Source: Globodera rostochiensis
Taxonomy: Eukaryota > Nematoda > Chromadorea > Rhabditida > Heteroderidae
Length of the DNA: 64,000 nt
NCBI GenBank assembly: GCA_018350325.1
Contig: JAEVLN010000019.1
Coordinates: 124,001 to 188,000 of the forward strand
Direction: 5' to 3'
Shown here: in pieces, positions 23,300-34,912 of the stretch
Layout: each line of letters starts with the position of its first letter
Position numbering within the stretch: position 1 is the stretch's first letter
The notes under the pieces: model-generated
Seen by the model: the letters and a program-made list of their open reading frames with translations, nothing else
Told to the model about the DNA's origin: nothing
The model's database searches: none
Position numbers and translations under genes: made by a program

Positions 23300-24460
23300 T
23301 TTTTGAATTAAAATTGTATAAAATAGAATTTTCTGAATTAGCATAAAGGTATAAAAGTGCTAATGGCTACGGTAGTCATGAGCAAGTAAAATTCCTAATG
23401 TTTGAATCAGCCACAAAGTTTCGCTCATAAGACGCTTGGGTTTTTGTGTTCCGGTCTTGGCGCCCCGAGTCCCGGGATTCTCGGCCTTGAGCCATGGCAC
23501 AAATTCTGGTCGTTGTCCCGAATCCCTCGCTCTAACAGCCCTACCGACAATTAAAAATTATTTAAAAAAACTAAAATGATAATTCTAAACAATTATTATG
23601 ACTTATAGGCCTTCATAAAAGCCAACCATCGGAAAAAATTTTCGTCCGTTGTTTTTTTTTTTGGCATTTTTCCCGTTTTTCAATATGATCGGGATCGAAT
23701 GAGACTCTATTTTCAATAAAAGGTTTCACCTAAACTCTCTCGATTGGGCAAATTGCGAACCCCCAATTTCTGATTATCAGACAAATGAAGAAAATTAAAT
23801 GTTTTAATTTTGATCGAAATTATGTTTAAGCATTACCAAACTTTTGGGCCAATATTTTTCAAAAATTAAATTGACTTACGTACAATAATCAATGGACAAA
23901 ACCGCCAGTCAGTCAGTCTCAGCTCCCACAATTCCCCCAATTATTTTCGCCATTTTTGCGTTGGAAAGAATTCCCTTTCTTTCAGTGTAAAGTAAATGTC
24001 AAAATCGATGATGTGAAACCCTTTTAAATGTTGAAGATGTTGCGCAACGCAAAAACGTTAAATTAATTTAACCCTAACGATCAGATCAATTTGAATACAA
24101 ATATTTTTTTTAGATCAATTTGAATACAAATATTTTTTTATGGGTTTATTTACTTTTTTGAAGATAGCTGGTGGTTGGTTGATGAGTAGAGCCGAGATTT
24201 TATGGACTAAAAAAGATGAAATACCCAAAATATAGGCTAAAAACATCAAAAAGTGAAATAATATGGACTAAAAAAAATGCTAAAACGGACCAATCCAGTC
24301 AATTACCTATGCGTAAATTGGTCTGTAGGGGTGCATGCATTTTTATTCCAAGAAAATTCCCTTTTTGGGTACATTAGTAAAAAATAAGGTTACATTTCGT
24401 TTTTATTGCATTTTTTAAAGAATTTCCAATAAAATACCGAAATAATCTATATATAAAATT
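23300..24460. other. Mostly AT-rich, no gene recognised
   Basis: At 23440-23545 a CGGTCTTGG...CAGCCCTA stretch ends like the TAGGGCTGTT element family, but its other end was not found. A short direct duplication of AGATCAATTTGAATACAA lies at 24083-24140. Nothing else was identified. Confidence 0.4.
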
Positions 24461-24589
24461 GGTCACATTAGTCCAGAAATTTGTTGAACGTCGTTGAATT
24501 CAGACCCCCATTTCGTCCGAGAAAATGCAACACCAGATAATGCTTAATAACGAGCTTCTCGATCGAGTAGATCCGGTTGTCGATTTGAC

Positions 24590-25790
24590 GGAAGGAAGGA
24601 AAAAGAAAGGGAGGAAGAGAGAAAAGGAAGGGAAGAAAGGAGGGGAGGGGGTAGGGGAAAGGAAGAGAAAGACCTGACCTGAAGGGAGGAAAAGAAGTGA
24701 GAAAGGGGAAGGACGGAAAGGAAGGGATGAAAGGAAGGAAGGAAAGTGCCAAAAAGTCAAAATACAAAGGGGAAAAACCAAAAGCGGGAAAAATGTCAAT
24801 GAATGCCAGATCCAAATGCTAAAAGGGCAAAAAGGTAAAGGGGAGAAAATACCAAGAGATAACAGTGCCAGAGCGAAATTCAAGAGGAAAATTGCCAAAA
24901 GGTAAAAAGGGAGAAAATGCCAAGAGGGAATGGTAAAAAAGTGCCAAGGAGGGGAAAGTGCTAAGGGGGGGAAAGTGCAAAGCGGAAAATGTCGGAAGGG
25001 AAACTGCCAAAAGGAGAAAAGGTAAGGGAGAAAATGCCATGAGGGAACAGTGCCAGACGGCAAAATGGCAGAAAGAAAGTGCCTTAAGGGAAAATGCCAA
25101 AAAAGAATGTGCCCTAAGGGACAGGAAAATGCCAAGAAAGAAAGTGCCCTAAAGGAAAATGCAAAGAAAAATGCTCTAAGGAAAAATGCCAAGAAAGAAA
25201 GTGCCCTAAAGGAAAACGCCAAGAAATAAAGTGCCCTAAAGGAAAATGCCAAGAAAAGTGCTCTAAGGAAAAATTTCAAGAAATAAAGTCCCCTAAGGGA
25301 AAATGCCAAAAAAGAATGTGCCCTAAAGGACAATGACAAGAAAAAATTCCCATGAGAGAAAATTCCAAGAAAGAAAGTGCCTTAAGGGAAAATTCCAGAA
25401 AGAAAGTGCCTTAAGGGAAAATGCCAAGAAATAAAGTGCCCTAAAGGACAATGACAAGAAAAAATTCCCATGAGAGAAAATTCCAAGAAAGAAAGTGCCT
25501 TAAGGGAAAATGCCAGAAAGAAAGTGCCTTAAGGAAAAATGCCAAGAAAGAAAGTGCCTTAAGGAAAAATGCCAAGAAAAGTGCTCAAAGAAAAATTCCA
25601 AGAAATAAGTGCCCTAAAAGAAAATGCCAAGAAAGAAAGTGCCCTAAAGGAAAATGCAAAAAAAAATGCTCAAGGAAAAATTCCAAGAAATAAAGTGCCC
25701 TAAAACAAAATGCCAAGAAAAAATTCCCATGAGAGAAAATTCCAAGAAAGAAAGTGAAAAGGATCCTAAAACGGGGGGGGGGGGGAGGGG
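24590..25790. repeat. Purine-rich block and ~30-bp minisatellite
   Basis: 24590-24760 is a GGAAGG-rich purine block. About 24810-25770 is a degenerate minisatellite with a unit near 30 bp (core AAAATGCCAAGAAAGAAAGTG, 20-30 copies), followed by a G run at about 25777. A long minus-strand open frame across it is only the periodic translation (FSFRALSFLA-type) and is not called as a gene. Confidence 0.85.
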
Positions 25791-26113
25791 AGGGGAGGGG
25801 AAGCCCTAGTGATGATTTGTTGCCAGAGCATAAAAATAATTTTGTGCATTTCTTAAGCTGTGGATAACTGAGTCCCCAATTGAAAGGACACTTCATTTCC
25901 GGGCTCATAACTTGCTGCAAAATGTTTTCGTATAAAAATTTATTGCTGTAGAAAGACAAATGGAGAGCTGAAAATAATATCTGAACAAATCCAACTTGTC
26001 GGGTTTCAATGATGCTCTCTGGGCAGGAGATGATCTGTCTTGGCCCGGTTAGGTAAGTCGAGGCTAATTTGGATTAGATCAAGTTGGCTCAATGTCAGGA
26101 CAAAACCAGCTGA

Positions 26114-27655
26114 TCAGCATTCGCTAATGGGCCAAAAATGAATCTGACCGATTTGTAGCACTTCCGGGAACAAATCTTCGAGCGTCACCAGCTCTTCCTC
26201 TCCAACGAGCGTGCTCAACTTCATTTTACAGTTCTCCAATTGGGTTTCGTTCATATTGCAAAGGAACCAACGGAATGCTTTAAACCTTTCAATCATTTCG
26301 CTAACGCAAAAAAATTGACAATTTGATTGTTTCCGTCCGCCGTCATCGACTCAAAAATTTAAACAACTTCCGTTTTTTCATATTTGGGCACTGTCCATTT
26401 CTCGTCTCATTTTCCTACAAATATTTAAAAGAAAATACCAAAAAAAATAATATTTGTTGCCGGTTGTCGGCTTCCGAAATATTTTTCTATATTTTTATGT
26501 TCTCATAAAACAAATCATTTCGCAAATAGTCACAATTTGATTTTAAAATAGCAAAAAACAACAAAAAAAGAAGTTAAAACACCTCGAAAAGGATGCGCAG
26601 CATTGGATCGTTGCTGAGCCGTTCCGCCCAGTGGTCGCTGTTGTCCCACATCGTTTTGTTGCGGCATAAAAAACGGGCGAATTTGTGCAAAAAAAATATC
26701 TTCTGCTCGGCCAGGGACAGACCGTCTACAACTTCAAGCAGTTCAGTCCATTGTTAGCTCAACACCGACGCATCCGCACGGACGTCGACCAAAGCCGTCG
26801 GTGCACTGCCAATGCACTGACAATTGTCATCAAATGCTCGCATAGAGACAGCAACCACCACAGAATCTGCGCGGTTCAGACAGTGATCAATCAATCAGTT
26901 CATTTTTGTGATCGGAAAATGTGACAAAATCCCCCCGCTATTACCCCATAAATATTATTTAGTAATAATATACATTTTGCGATAGAGAAAAAGCCGAATG
27001 CGACAATGGCATGGCACTCACTTACCCCCTGCAGTTCGATCAGTAAAACGTTGAGTCCGTTTCCCCCAATCGAATACACACCCAGGCGAGACGTATTCGA
27101 CAGAAACGTCAAATATATGCCCAGTTCTGTATTTATGGCAAATTAAAGTTTTTGAACTTTAAATAATTTATTTTAAATTAATAAAAATTCAACGCCCGAC
27201 CCTTTGCCATAAAGAGGGCTTTGCTCTTCCTGAAAGTCCTCTTCCTCCGTCGATGGACACGCAAAGTGCTGTCATTAAAATGGGAAAATGTTTTTGTTTT
27301 GAAACAAATTGGAGGCAAATGTCCCCAATAAAATAATTAAATTTAATTTAAATGTTTTAAAAACAATTTAAATCTTTACGTTTTGCGTCAAATTCGTCAA
27401 CGATTTTGAATTGTTTTGGGAGTCCCCCGACGCTTTGGCGCCTTTCCACAACATTTGCTTCAAATGCTTTTCTATTTCCGTATTTTCTGTTAATTTTCGC
27501 TGTTGTTGTTGTTCATCTCCCGCTGTTTCTGTTCCTTCTTCGACTTCTCCGGCCGCTATTTTTGAACTTTCACCAACAAAAAAAGGGTCTTCCTCTTCCA
27601 TAATTTCCTTGCACAAAACGCCGATGGTTTTTTCAGTAAAAAATATTTGCATATT
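26114..27655 (-). pseudogene. Unrecognised host gene, several exons, one stop
   Basis: Minus-strand exon-like stretches in order: 27610-27380 (starts MEEEDPFFVGESS, acidic and Q-rich), about 27290-27190 (PSTEEEDFQEEQSPLYG), about 27140-27020 (SRLGVYSIGGNGLNVLLIE), about 26890-26580 (FDDNCQCIGSAPTALVDV through LSLAEQKIFFLHKFARF) and 26290-26110. The 26890-26580 stretch has a TAA at about 26757 inside the best frame. The family was not recognised. The Polinton inserted just upstream, 26 bp from the first of these open stretches. Confidence 0.4.
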
Positions 27656-27680
27656 TTCTTTTATTGTTTTGTCATTTTGG

Positions 27681-27686
27681 GACAGC
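27681..27686. other. Polinton target-site duplication, left copy
   Basis: GACAGC immediately precedes the element start AGTAGTTACC. The same six bases follow the right end at 48222-48227. Six-bp duplications and 5'-AG termini are characteristic of Polintons/Mavericks. Confidence 0.9.
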
Positions 27687-27829
27687 AGTAGTTACCACCT
27701 GCTTTTTCCCCGGGTACGGTAGCCCCCCATACCTATGGAGGGGGTGGGGCGCCAAATGAGCGCCCGCCAGCCAGGTGAGCGCCGGCCATCTGAGGCCTGG
27801 CCAAGTGAGTCCCAGAGCCCAAACCTATT

Positions 27830-28070
27830 GGCAGGGCTGCTGCGCGACTTTTTTAAATTTTTTTAAATTTCGAAATCTTAAGACGTTTGAACATCTTGCG
27901 CACTGCGCGACTTTATGCAAATTTCTGCTGCGCGACTTTATTAAATATTTTTATTTTATTTATTTAATTTTTATTTATTTTTTTCACTGCGCGAGGTACT
28001 CGCGCACCCTGCGAGACTTTTTTCGAAATTTAAATCTTTAAATTTCACTTGCGCAGCTGCGCGACTTTTT
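27830..28070. repeat. CTGCGCGACTTT word array in Polinton arm
   Basis: Degenerate CTGCGCGAC and CGCGCACCC words lie in AT-rich sequence; the mirrored array is at 47840-48080. It begins near TTGGCAGGG and ends near CTCTGCCAA, suggesting a small element that inserted before the arms were duplicated. No target duplication was identified. Confidence 0.5.
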
Positions 28071-28109
28071 TTTGACTCTGCCAAAATATTTTTAATCCGA
28101 AAAATTCAT

Positions 28110-28185
28110 CCGCTGCTGAGGGGATCCGAACCCCCGCTGCCGCTGCGAGAGAGAGAGGAGAGCACTAACCACTTGGCCACTGGTG
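28110..28185 (-). other. tRNA-like sequence in left Polinton arm
   Basis: The minus strand has TGGCCAAGTGGTTAG (A-box-like) and GGTTCGGATCC (B-box-like), with a T-arm that can form a 5-bp stem and 7-nt loop. The acceptor ends do not pair, and the central part is a CT-rich run, so a functional tRNA is unlikely. It may be a tRNA-Ser-like remnant or a pol III promoter. The copy at 47723-47798 mirrors it. Confidence 0.5.
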
Positions 28186-28855
28186 TATTGGGAGCAATGG
28201 CCGCTATTGCCCCTATATGGTGGAGAATGACGTCAGCCAAAGGGAATTAACAAATTGTCTCCACTGCAGTAGTGAGTGAGGGGGTTTGCAGCCAAGAGCA
28301 AAGTTCAATCCCCTGCGCGAGCAAGGGGCTCTGCAGGCAGCAGCCAAGTTCAAAGCCCTGCGCGAGCAAATATTATTTTTTAAAATTAAAATTAAAATTA
28401 TTTTTCATAAAATTCAAAATTATTTACAAAATATAAAAAAATATTTATAAAATCGAAAAAAATTTCTTAATAAATAATTAAAGAAAAATCGTAAAGTAAA
28501 AATAAAAATTTCAAATTTAAATAAAATTGCTTTCGATTGAAATTTGATACCTCACTTTGTTTATTTTACTTCCAAAATTTTCTCAATAAAATTCAACTTA
28601 GTTCAAAAAACGTAAAGTAAAAAATAAAAAATTTCAAATTTACATAAATTGCTTTTGATTGAAATTTGATACCTTATGATATTCACTATTGTTTATTTTG
28701 CATACAAAATTTTTCAATAAAACTTTAGCTTGGTTCAAAAAAACGTAAAGTAAAATAAAAAAGCTTTTGCATTGAAAATTCTGTCATTGTTTATTAGCCT
28801 TAAAGATTTGGCTTCATTGCTGCGACAATCTAAAGTTGACTTTACGATTTGAATA
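28186..28855. other. Non-coding AT-rich part of left arm
   Basis: A short direct duplication of GCGCGAGCAA-type sequence lies at 28310-28370, then very AT-rich DNA with two related copies of an AACGTAAAGTAAAA block (28610-28680 and 28740-28760). It is probably the promoter region of the small plus-strand gene at 28856. The mirrored copy is at 47053-47722. Confidence 0.4.
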
Positions 28856-29374
28856 ATGGAATTTTTGGAGGACGACGGGAGGCCGCCAATGTTGGACGGC
28901 CCCTTTACACCTACGCGAAATGAAAGCATGGCAGAAACAAACTACAGCGACGCCTCCAAAGATTTTCGTCTTGCCGACTGTCTGCCAATTCTCGAAAGCG
29001 TTGCGCGGGCTTATGACTGCATATACCCGCTGCCAAAGCTCGGGTCTGCTAATTTTTTGGCTCGCTTATATCTAATTTTAGGTCAAGACGCGACCATCAC
29101 ATGAGCGGGTGTTTGCTGATCCGTTCTTTGGCCTCGGCGAACAGATTGTACATCTTCGAGTGGGAGGAGTGTTTAGAGGTTTGTTCCGAAACAGTTATTC
29201 AAAATTAAATTTAAGCTTTAGTTGAAAGGACATCTTGAAATGGAAGATGGGTCAAGCAAGCGGGTACTTCACGAATTCTACGAAAAGTATGACGGGATTG
29301 AGGGCCTCGGCCGATTTCTTCGCGAGTGTCTGTTTAACTTTTTCTATTTGATGTATTCCGCAGTGGAAGATTAA
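28856..29374 (+). CDS. Unknown 145-aa Polinton protein (left copy)
   Basis: Three exons (28856-29043, 29082-29178, 29222-29374) with 38-nt and 43-nt introns give a 145-aa frame. It begins MEFLEDDGRPPML, contains LADCLPILESVARAYDCIY, and ends in an aromatic stretch (NFFYLMYSAVED). No family was recognised. It runs opposite to the protease gene and ends 17 bp from it, a convergent pair. An identical copy sits in the right arm (46534-47052, minus). Confidence 0.6.
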
Positions 29375-29391
29375 GCTTTTGTAAAATTTAT

Positions 29392-29876
29392 TTATTGTAA
29401 ACTATTTGTTACAAAGGCATAAACAAACTCGTCGGGACTATTTGATCGGTTAAAAATTTCCATTACCCCTTCAAAACCAAAACCAATTGACATAAAATAA
29501 ATAAAAGTGATTACATAATGGCCACAAACATTAGAAAAGATTGACTGAAATATTCTTTTGTTAAAATAAATTTTATTAAATTTTTCTGACAAATATTTTT
29601 TAATTAAAGAGTTTGGCATATCGCCATAAGAATCAAAAAAATAGGCCTCAGTTGGCGACTTGGCCCAAATCGCGCACCAGTGAGAACCCGGCCTGCCAGC
29701 TCGGTCCTTAATATAAAATTCGTAATAAATAGTTTTGCAAAACATACCAAATTAACAATCAGGCTGCAGGGGAATCTTGAACACCCTGGCAGACCATCCG
29801 AAGGGAAGGTGCCCATAAAGAATTTCCTTGTCGCCGGATTTTCAAAGAGAATCTTGTCGATGAACCGGCTGTCCAT
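29392..29876 (-). CDS. Adenain-like cysteine protease (left copy)
   Basis: Left-arm copy of the protease described at 46032-46516. Exons are 29748-29876 and 29392-29706. Catalytic-site motifs GSHWCAIW, FFDSYG and NVCGHY are all present and the frame is intact. Confidence 0.85.
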
Positions 29877-30078
29877 TTTGGCGCCGAATTCTCCTCTCTC
29901 GCAAGAACAAATAAAACCCAACGGCTGCAGCCCCTGCAGTCCCAAACAAATAGAGAAGGCAGAGCGCAAAGTGTATAGGCGACTTTTCGATCACCTCCGG
30001 GAAACAAAGAACTACCCCCTCGCGCGGGGATGAGGCCATTTGAATAATTTTTTCCAAGGAGTAATTGTCGTTTTTCAT
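29842..30078 (-). CDS. Small single-pass membrane protein (left copy)
   Basis: Copy of the gene at 45830-46066: 78 aa with one hydrophobic segment followed by an arginine-rich stretch. It overlaps the start of the protease and the end of the capsid gene. Here the capsid gene is split by the hAT, so its expression context is altered. Confidence 0.6.
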   Translation of the reverse strand: MKNDNYSLEKIIQMASSPREGVVLCFPEVIEKSPIHFALCLLYLFGTAGAAAVGFYLFLRERRIRRQNGQPVHRQDSL

Positions 30079-30358
30079 AAGGACAGGTCACTTGTAATTG
30101 ATCTATTACGATCAATTAGAATGAGGCCGTCGGCTTCTCCGTAGGCTATTAAGGTGACGCCCTCGGGGGGAACAGGCTCGGAAAATCGAATGTTCACCGC
30201 TGTGCATCCCTCCTTGATCAGCTCAAAGCCAGGCGAGTCTTCTTGCGAGTTGGTCATTTGGAAGACATAAAGGCAAAAAGCCGTCTTGAACATGCTGTAG
30301 CTGAGGCCGTTGCTTTCGGTTGTACAAGCAAGGCCGAGGTGTTCCTGCGCGTCATGAT

Positions 30359-33300
30359 CAGAGATGGACGAAACTCAAAATTTTTTTCCGACGAAACGAA
30401 ACGAAAAAATTATTTTTTTCAACTTACGAAACGAAAACGAAACGAAAAAAATTAATTTTCATTTTACGAAACGAAAACGAAACGAAAAAAATTAATTTTC
30501 ATTTTACGAAACGAAAACGAAACGAAACTGCTAAAATTATACGAAACGAAACGAAACACGAAACACCCAAAAAGTAACGAAACACGAAATAAAACGAAAC
30601 GAAACGAAATAAAATTTTTTGTTTAAAGTCTTGTTTTTTTTGTTGCTAACATTGATGTTTAATCAAGATCAAAATTGAAAATGAGCAAGTTGTGGTGCAG
30701 AAATAGTTGTTTTTCAAGGCTTTCTACAGAAAGGTTTTTTCTTCGGTCATCCAAAGTAAATGTAGCCGTTGAAAAGAAGCGTTCACACTCACTGGTTGTC
30801 ATCACAGCAGAATGATATTTGCGCACCAATGGAATAAACAGGGAGTACTTTGCCGCATTCAGCGGATTTCTCCAAAAAGCCGAACTTGAAGAATCAAACC
30901 GCGGCGTGTTCAGATACTCTGTCACTTGCTAAACAAAAATTCTTCAGATTGTATAGTACATCAAATATTCAAACCCCAGCAGCTTTTGCTTTAGCATCTG
31001 CGACCGTGGGAGAGGGGGATTGTGAAGCAAATGAAAAAAGTTCAATTTCAGTCTCCAAATATTCTTGAAACGGATCGGGGCTATGCGGGTCACCGAAGGT
31101 GACTGGTTCAATGGGTAGCTCAGTCTAAGTTAAAATATTAAATTGGTGTATCAATAATTGATTGACCTGATCAGCTTCCTTGTCAATTTCATGTAACGCC
31201 ATCTTCTCAATTTCACGCAATAATAAATCCTTGAAAAGGCATTGATTCATTTCTTCAAAAAAGGAGAGTTTGTAATGTGGGTCCAACATAGTAGCCATGA
31301 CGAGATTTTTGTTTTCTTCCCACCCTGATAAAAAGTTGTTATGTAATAACGTAATAAGGATTACAAAATACCATGCATACGCTCAACAAGTGACTCAACA
31401 ATGCGATTTTTAACTTCAGGAAAATCGTCCCCGGCGTTGTCCGTTTTCATTTTTTTTACTAATACATTAAACAAAGGCAAAACACCAGAAATTCCCGCTT
31501 TTCGATTTTGGACAAGTAATGTGGCCTTGTATATTGGCTGGAGAATTTTGCAAAGATTTGACATCATCCGCCATTCGACACTGCTAAAGCGAGGAAATTT
31601 GTTGTCAGTTGCAGGCATCAAAACAAGGGCCTCTTTGTTTTCAATAAAGCTGTTTAGCATCTGGTAAACGGAATTCCAACGGACGTCAATACCCTAAAAT
31701 AATATTAAATAAATTCAAATTGATTGGAATTGCCTTCTTAAGCATTGTTTGCGGTAGACCATGTTCATCTTGCAGTAAACTAAATTCCTCTGCAGATCGT
31801 CGAGACTTCCGAATTTTTCTGATTGCTTTTTTTATGCGTTCAATCGTCTCACAAAATCCATCTAATAACTTCAATCCATCATTAACTGCCTATACTTATA
31901 AAAAACATAAAATAAAATATTAAATAAAACTAGCCAATTGAATCCTATGTGCAAAACATTGTTGCGATTCAAATCCGGCGAGCCTCGTTGCTAACTTCAT
32001 TGCTGATTCATCGTCTCGTAAAATTAGGTGTACTTTGTTCGCTCCGATTTCGTAGTCAGAGAGTACCTTTTGGGAACGTAATCAATAGATGGGTGGATAA
32101 AATACAACCTTCGCAATCAAATTAGACAATTCCTGCCCGGTATGCGCACCTTTGATCGGTTTTGCTGCAAGAACAAGGAATTTTGGATCAAATTCAGGAG
32201 AAAGAAAATGAGCAATCACTCCAAGAACTGAGTGTGTCGTCCCCGAACTCCATGCGTCAATTGAGAGCGAGATAAACTCGCTGTTGGCAATTTGTCTTTT
32301 TACCTTTTCGAAGGCTCGATCAAATTGTTTTGGGAGGAGCTCACGCGAGAAAAATTTGCGGCCCCTAATAACAGGAATTTTATTTAACAAATATGCCTCA
32401 AACTTTGGTTTGTATCGTGGCGATATAATTTTGCAAAGATTATGAAATCCCGGCTCTTCGACAAACTGAAAAGGGAGGCCTGCCGTACAAATAAGGCCAC
32501 ACAAAGCCGCATCCGCTTTCATTGTCATTTCTCCAGTCCTACTCCATTGATCTAATCAACCAAATATTCTAATAACTTAAAATTATAATTTACTAAAGGT
32601 TTTGTCTATTTGTGGCTGTGAATTGATTAGGGCCGAGGCGGATCGCGAAAACTTTGGGCAAATTTGTGCGGATGTTGTTGCGTCTATTGTAAAAAATACT
32701 TTTAAAGTTAAAATGTTTTGGGTTTACCTGAAAACATACGTTTCAAGCTCATCTGACTGGAACTTCTCTTTTCTTTTGCCGCCGCATCCGCTTTCTCTTT
32801 TTCTTCAAGCTCATCCAATTGTGCCGGATGTTTTTTCATGTGATGACGGAGAGTTGTCGTTGGATTACCATGTACTTTTGGGTAGGTATATTCACATTTT
32901 CGGCACTTGAAAATGTTTTTTTCGACGGAAAAATAGGGGTCATATTTGCTTTTTGACATAACAGCTAAAATGAGAATAATCATGATGAAGTGAAGTATAT
33001 TTTGTTGCGGAATGGCAAATTAAAGGATAGGATGGAAAATGGGTTGCTTGAGAAAAGGAATGGCGTTATAATCGATAAATGAAGTGTACGTTAGAGAAAA
33101 AAATTCAATGCAATTAAATATATTTTCAGCCGAACACCTCGATCTTTAGGGGTGCTTTTTCGTGGGTTTTTCGTGGAAAACTGGCTTTTACGAAACGAAA
33201 CGAAACGAAAAAAGTTAAATTTCATTTTACGAAACGAAAACGAAACGAAACAAAAAATTTTCTGCGAAACGAAATACGAAACGAAACAGTACTGAAAAAA

Positions 33301-33389
33301 TCTACGAAACGAAACGAAACACGAAACGCCCAAAAAGTGACGAAAAACACGAAACACGAAACGAAACGAAACAGTTTCGTCCATCTCTG
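30359..33389 (-). mobile_element. hAT transposon inserted in left capsid gene
   Basis: Terminal inverted repeats CAGAGATGGACGAAAC and GTTTCGTCCATCTCTG are perfect. The 8-mer GTCATGAT flanks both sides (30351-30358 and 33390-33397). The right Polinton arm has the empty site (45550-45557) with one base different. Subterminal arrays of ACGAAACGAAA words lie at 30385-30610 and 33189-33370, both in the same orientation. The interior carries a BED-finger hAT transposase on the minus strand. Confidence 0.95.
30659..32959 (-). CDS. hAT transposase with BED zinc finger
   Basis: Start at 32959: the first exon (32728-32959) has a BED finger (CRKCEYTYP then HHMKKH). A bridging exon lies near 32590-32690. 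The next (about 32115-32545) has FISLSIDAWSSGTTHSVLG, the first part of the RNase-H-like core. Following stretches carry CFAHRIQL near 31940-31965, RWNSVYQML near 31660-31690, a LDPHYK motif near 31280, and a C-terminal exon (30659-30930) with SECERFFSTATFTLDDRR and SVESLEKQLFLHHN, the hAT dimerisation domain. No stop was noticed inside the recognised exons, so the copy may be near intact. Exon ends were not all determined. Confidence 0.8.
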
Positions 33390-34390
33390 GTCATGATAGG
33401 CCCTTGCATAATTGTTGTTTTTGTAGTCCAAATTGTAGGGGTATTGGGGGTATGTTCTGCCAGAGGCCGTTAGTTCAATGTCCCTAACCTACAAAGGAAA
33501 AACGCTTGAGCAAGTTTTTAATTGGTTCTTACGTTATGGTGATTAAAGAAAAAGGGGTTCTTTTGTTTATGGCCAATGTAGTTCTGATTGGCGACTAGCC
33601 CGATGATGACCCTTCTTGGCACTTCCTCCGTGAACAAATTGGCAGAAAAGTCGTATCGGCCTTCGGTAATGAACAGGGACTTCATAAACGATTTGCGAAT
33701 CCCAAATCTGGCCGGCTCAACATCCAGCTTCCTTGCAATGTCCAAACTCAGCCCGTCCATTAGATCGACAGTTTTCACAATCAGCCGGCAGTCGGAAATT
33801 TCCAAAACAAATTTATCTTTTTCTTTTTCTTGGTGCAGCATAAAATCGTCAGACTGCAGCGCGAGCTCAATGTCAATCTCGACATTGCTAATCATATACA
33901 AGTCTTGGTTGAATATATCGGCACTCAATTTGCTGATTGTTTGATAGGCCTTGCTTTCTGCCAACGGCTTCCTTCGCTTATCATTGGCCTTAGAAAGGTC
34001 AGTGTCGCGAAAATAGCCAGCCACGCCAAAATAGGCATCCTTTGCAGCAATCGGATAACTGAGTTCCGTGTCGAGGTACACCTTGTAGCTGTACAACTGG
34101 TTGGAGTCGTACACCTCTCTCTGGTTGATATGCACTTTCAAGTTTCGAATAAAGGTTGCCCCGGGCATTTGGATCAGCCCAACCGAGTCAGACGACCCAA
34201 TATTATTAAGCAATCCATCTTCGGCAATCTTTTTGATCTTAAACTCAGTGAACACAAAGACCTTGCTCAGATCAATATAACTGGTTATTGGGTGAATCTA
34301 AATTTAATTGGCGATTGAGTACGCAAAGACAAATTTATCGATTACCTTAAAATGAAAAGGCCTAGAGCTTATCGGGTTCAAGGTCAACAA

Positions 34391-34909
34391 TTAATAATAA
34401 CCGAGGGAATCAAATCGCTTCTTTTTTAAAAGAGCTCTCTGGGGGACAGTTTGTCCAACAACGTCAAAAGGCTTCAAAATGATCTCCGCTTTTGTCTTCT
34501 TCCCTCTCCTCTTTCGTATACCCCTGCCCTTTTGTAGTGATGAGGAGGCCTTGTCCAACAGCTTTTTCGCCCCCTCTTTTCCCTCCGCCAACAGAGCCTC
34601 CTTAATGTCGCCGCCTTTCGAGACATGGCTGAGGACTCGCGCACCAGTTTCGAGGCCCTCCTTGCCAAGTTCAGTAGCAATATTTGCAGCGTAAGGCTTA
34701 GCTGCAGATATCATGGGGCGCAGGTAGCGCCACAAATTTCGCAGAACAGCTCTAACTCCTGCCCCTTTTTGGCGTGGGACCCCCAAAAAGTACCCGTATC
34801 CCCGCTGAAAAGTCGGCAAGCCCTCAAAATAGGTTATAGGCCCGCTGCCTGTTTGCTGATAAAATTGGTCCAGCCGCAAGTTGGAGCCGTCGAATATTAC
34901 ACGAACCAT
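34391..34909 (-). CDS. pVI-like Polinton protein (left copy)
   Basis: Left copy of the 172-aa protein described at 44038-44556, with intact frame and the same stop (TAA at 34391-34393). Confidence 0.65.
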   Translation of the reverse strand: MVRVIFDGSNLRLDQFYQQTGSGPITYFEGLPTFQRGYGYFLGVPRQKGAGVRAVLRNLWRYLRPMISAAKPYAANIATELGKEGLETGARVLSHVSKGGDIKEALLAEGKEGAKKLLDKASSSLQKGRGIRKRRGKKTKAEIILKPFDVVGQTVPQRALLKKKRFDSLGYY

Positions 34910-34912
34910 TTT

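Larger units (their letters stand above)
30075..34391 (-). pseudogene. Major capsid protein gene split by hAT (left copy)
   Basis: Exons mirror the right arm (34346-34390, 33533-34297, then 33488 down to 30075), but the last exon is interrupted at 30351-33397 by the hAT transposon and its target duplication. The interrupted part encodes the C-terminal jelly roll. The other reading frames are intact apart from the shared TAA that separates it from the upstream gene. Residue differences from the right copy include Glu for Gly near 33660. Confidence 0.85.

Noticed and set aside
24500..25339. Long minus-strand open frame of 279 codons
   Set aside because: It lies on the purine-rich minisatellite; the translation is a 10-residue periodic low-complexity chain with no start context or family.
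28110..28185. Functional tRNA-Ser gene
   Set aside because: The acceptor stem does not pair and the anticodon region is a CT-rich run.
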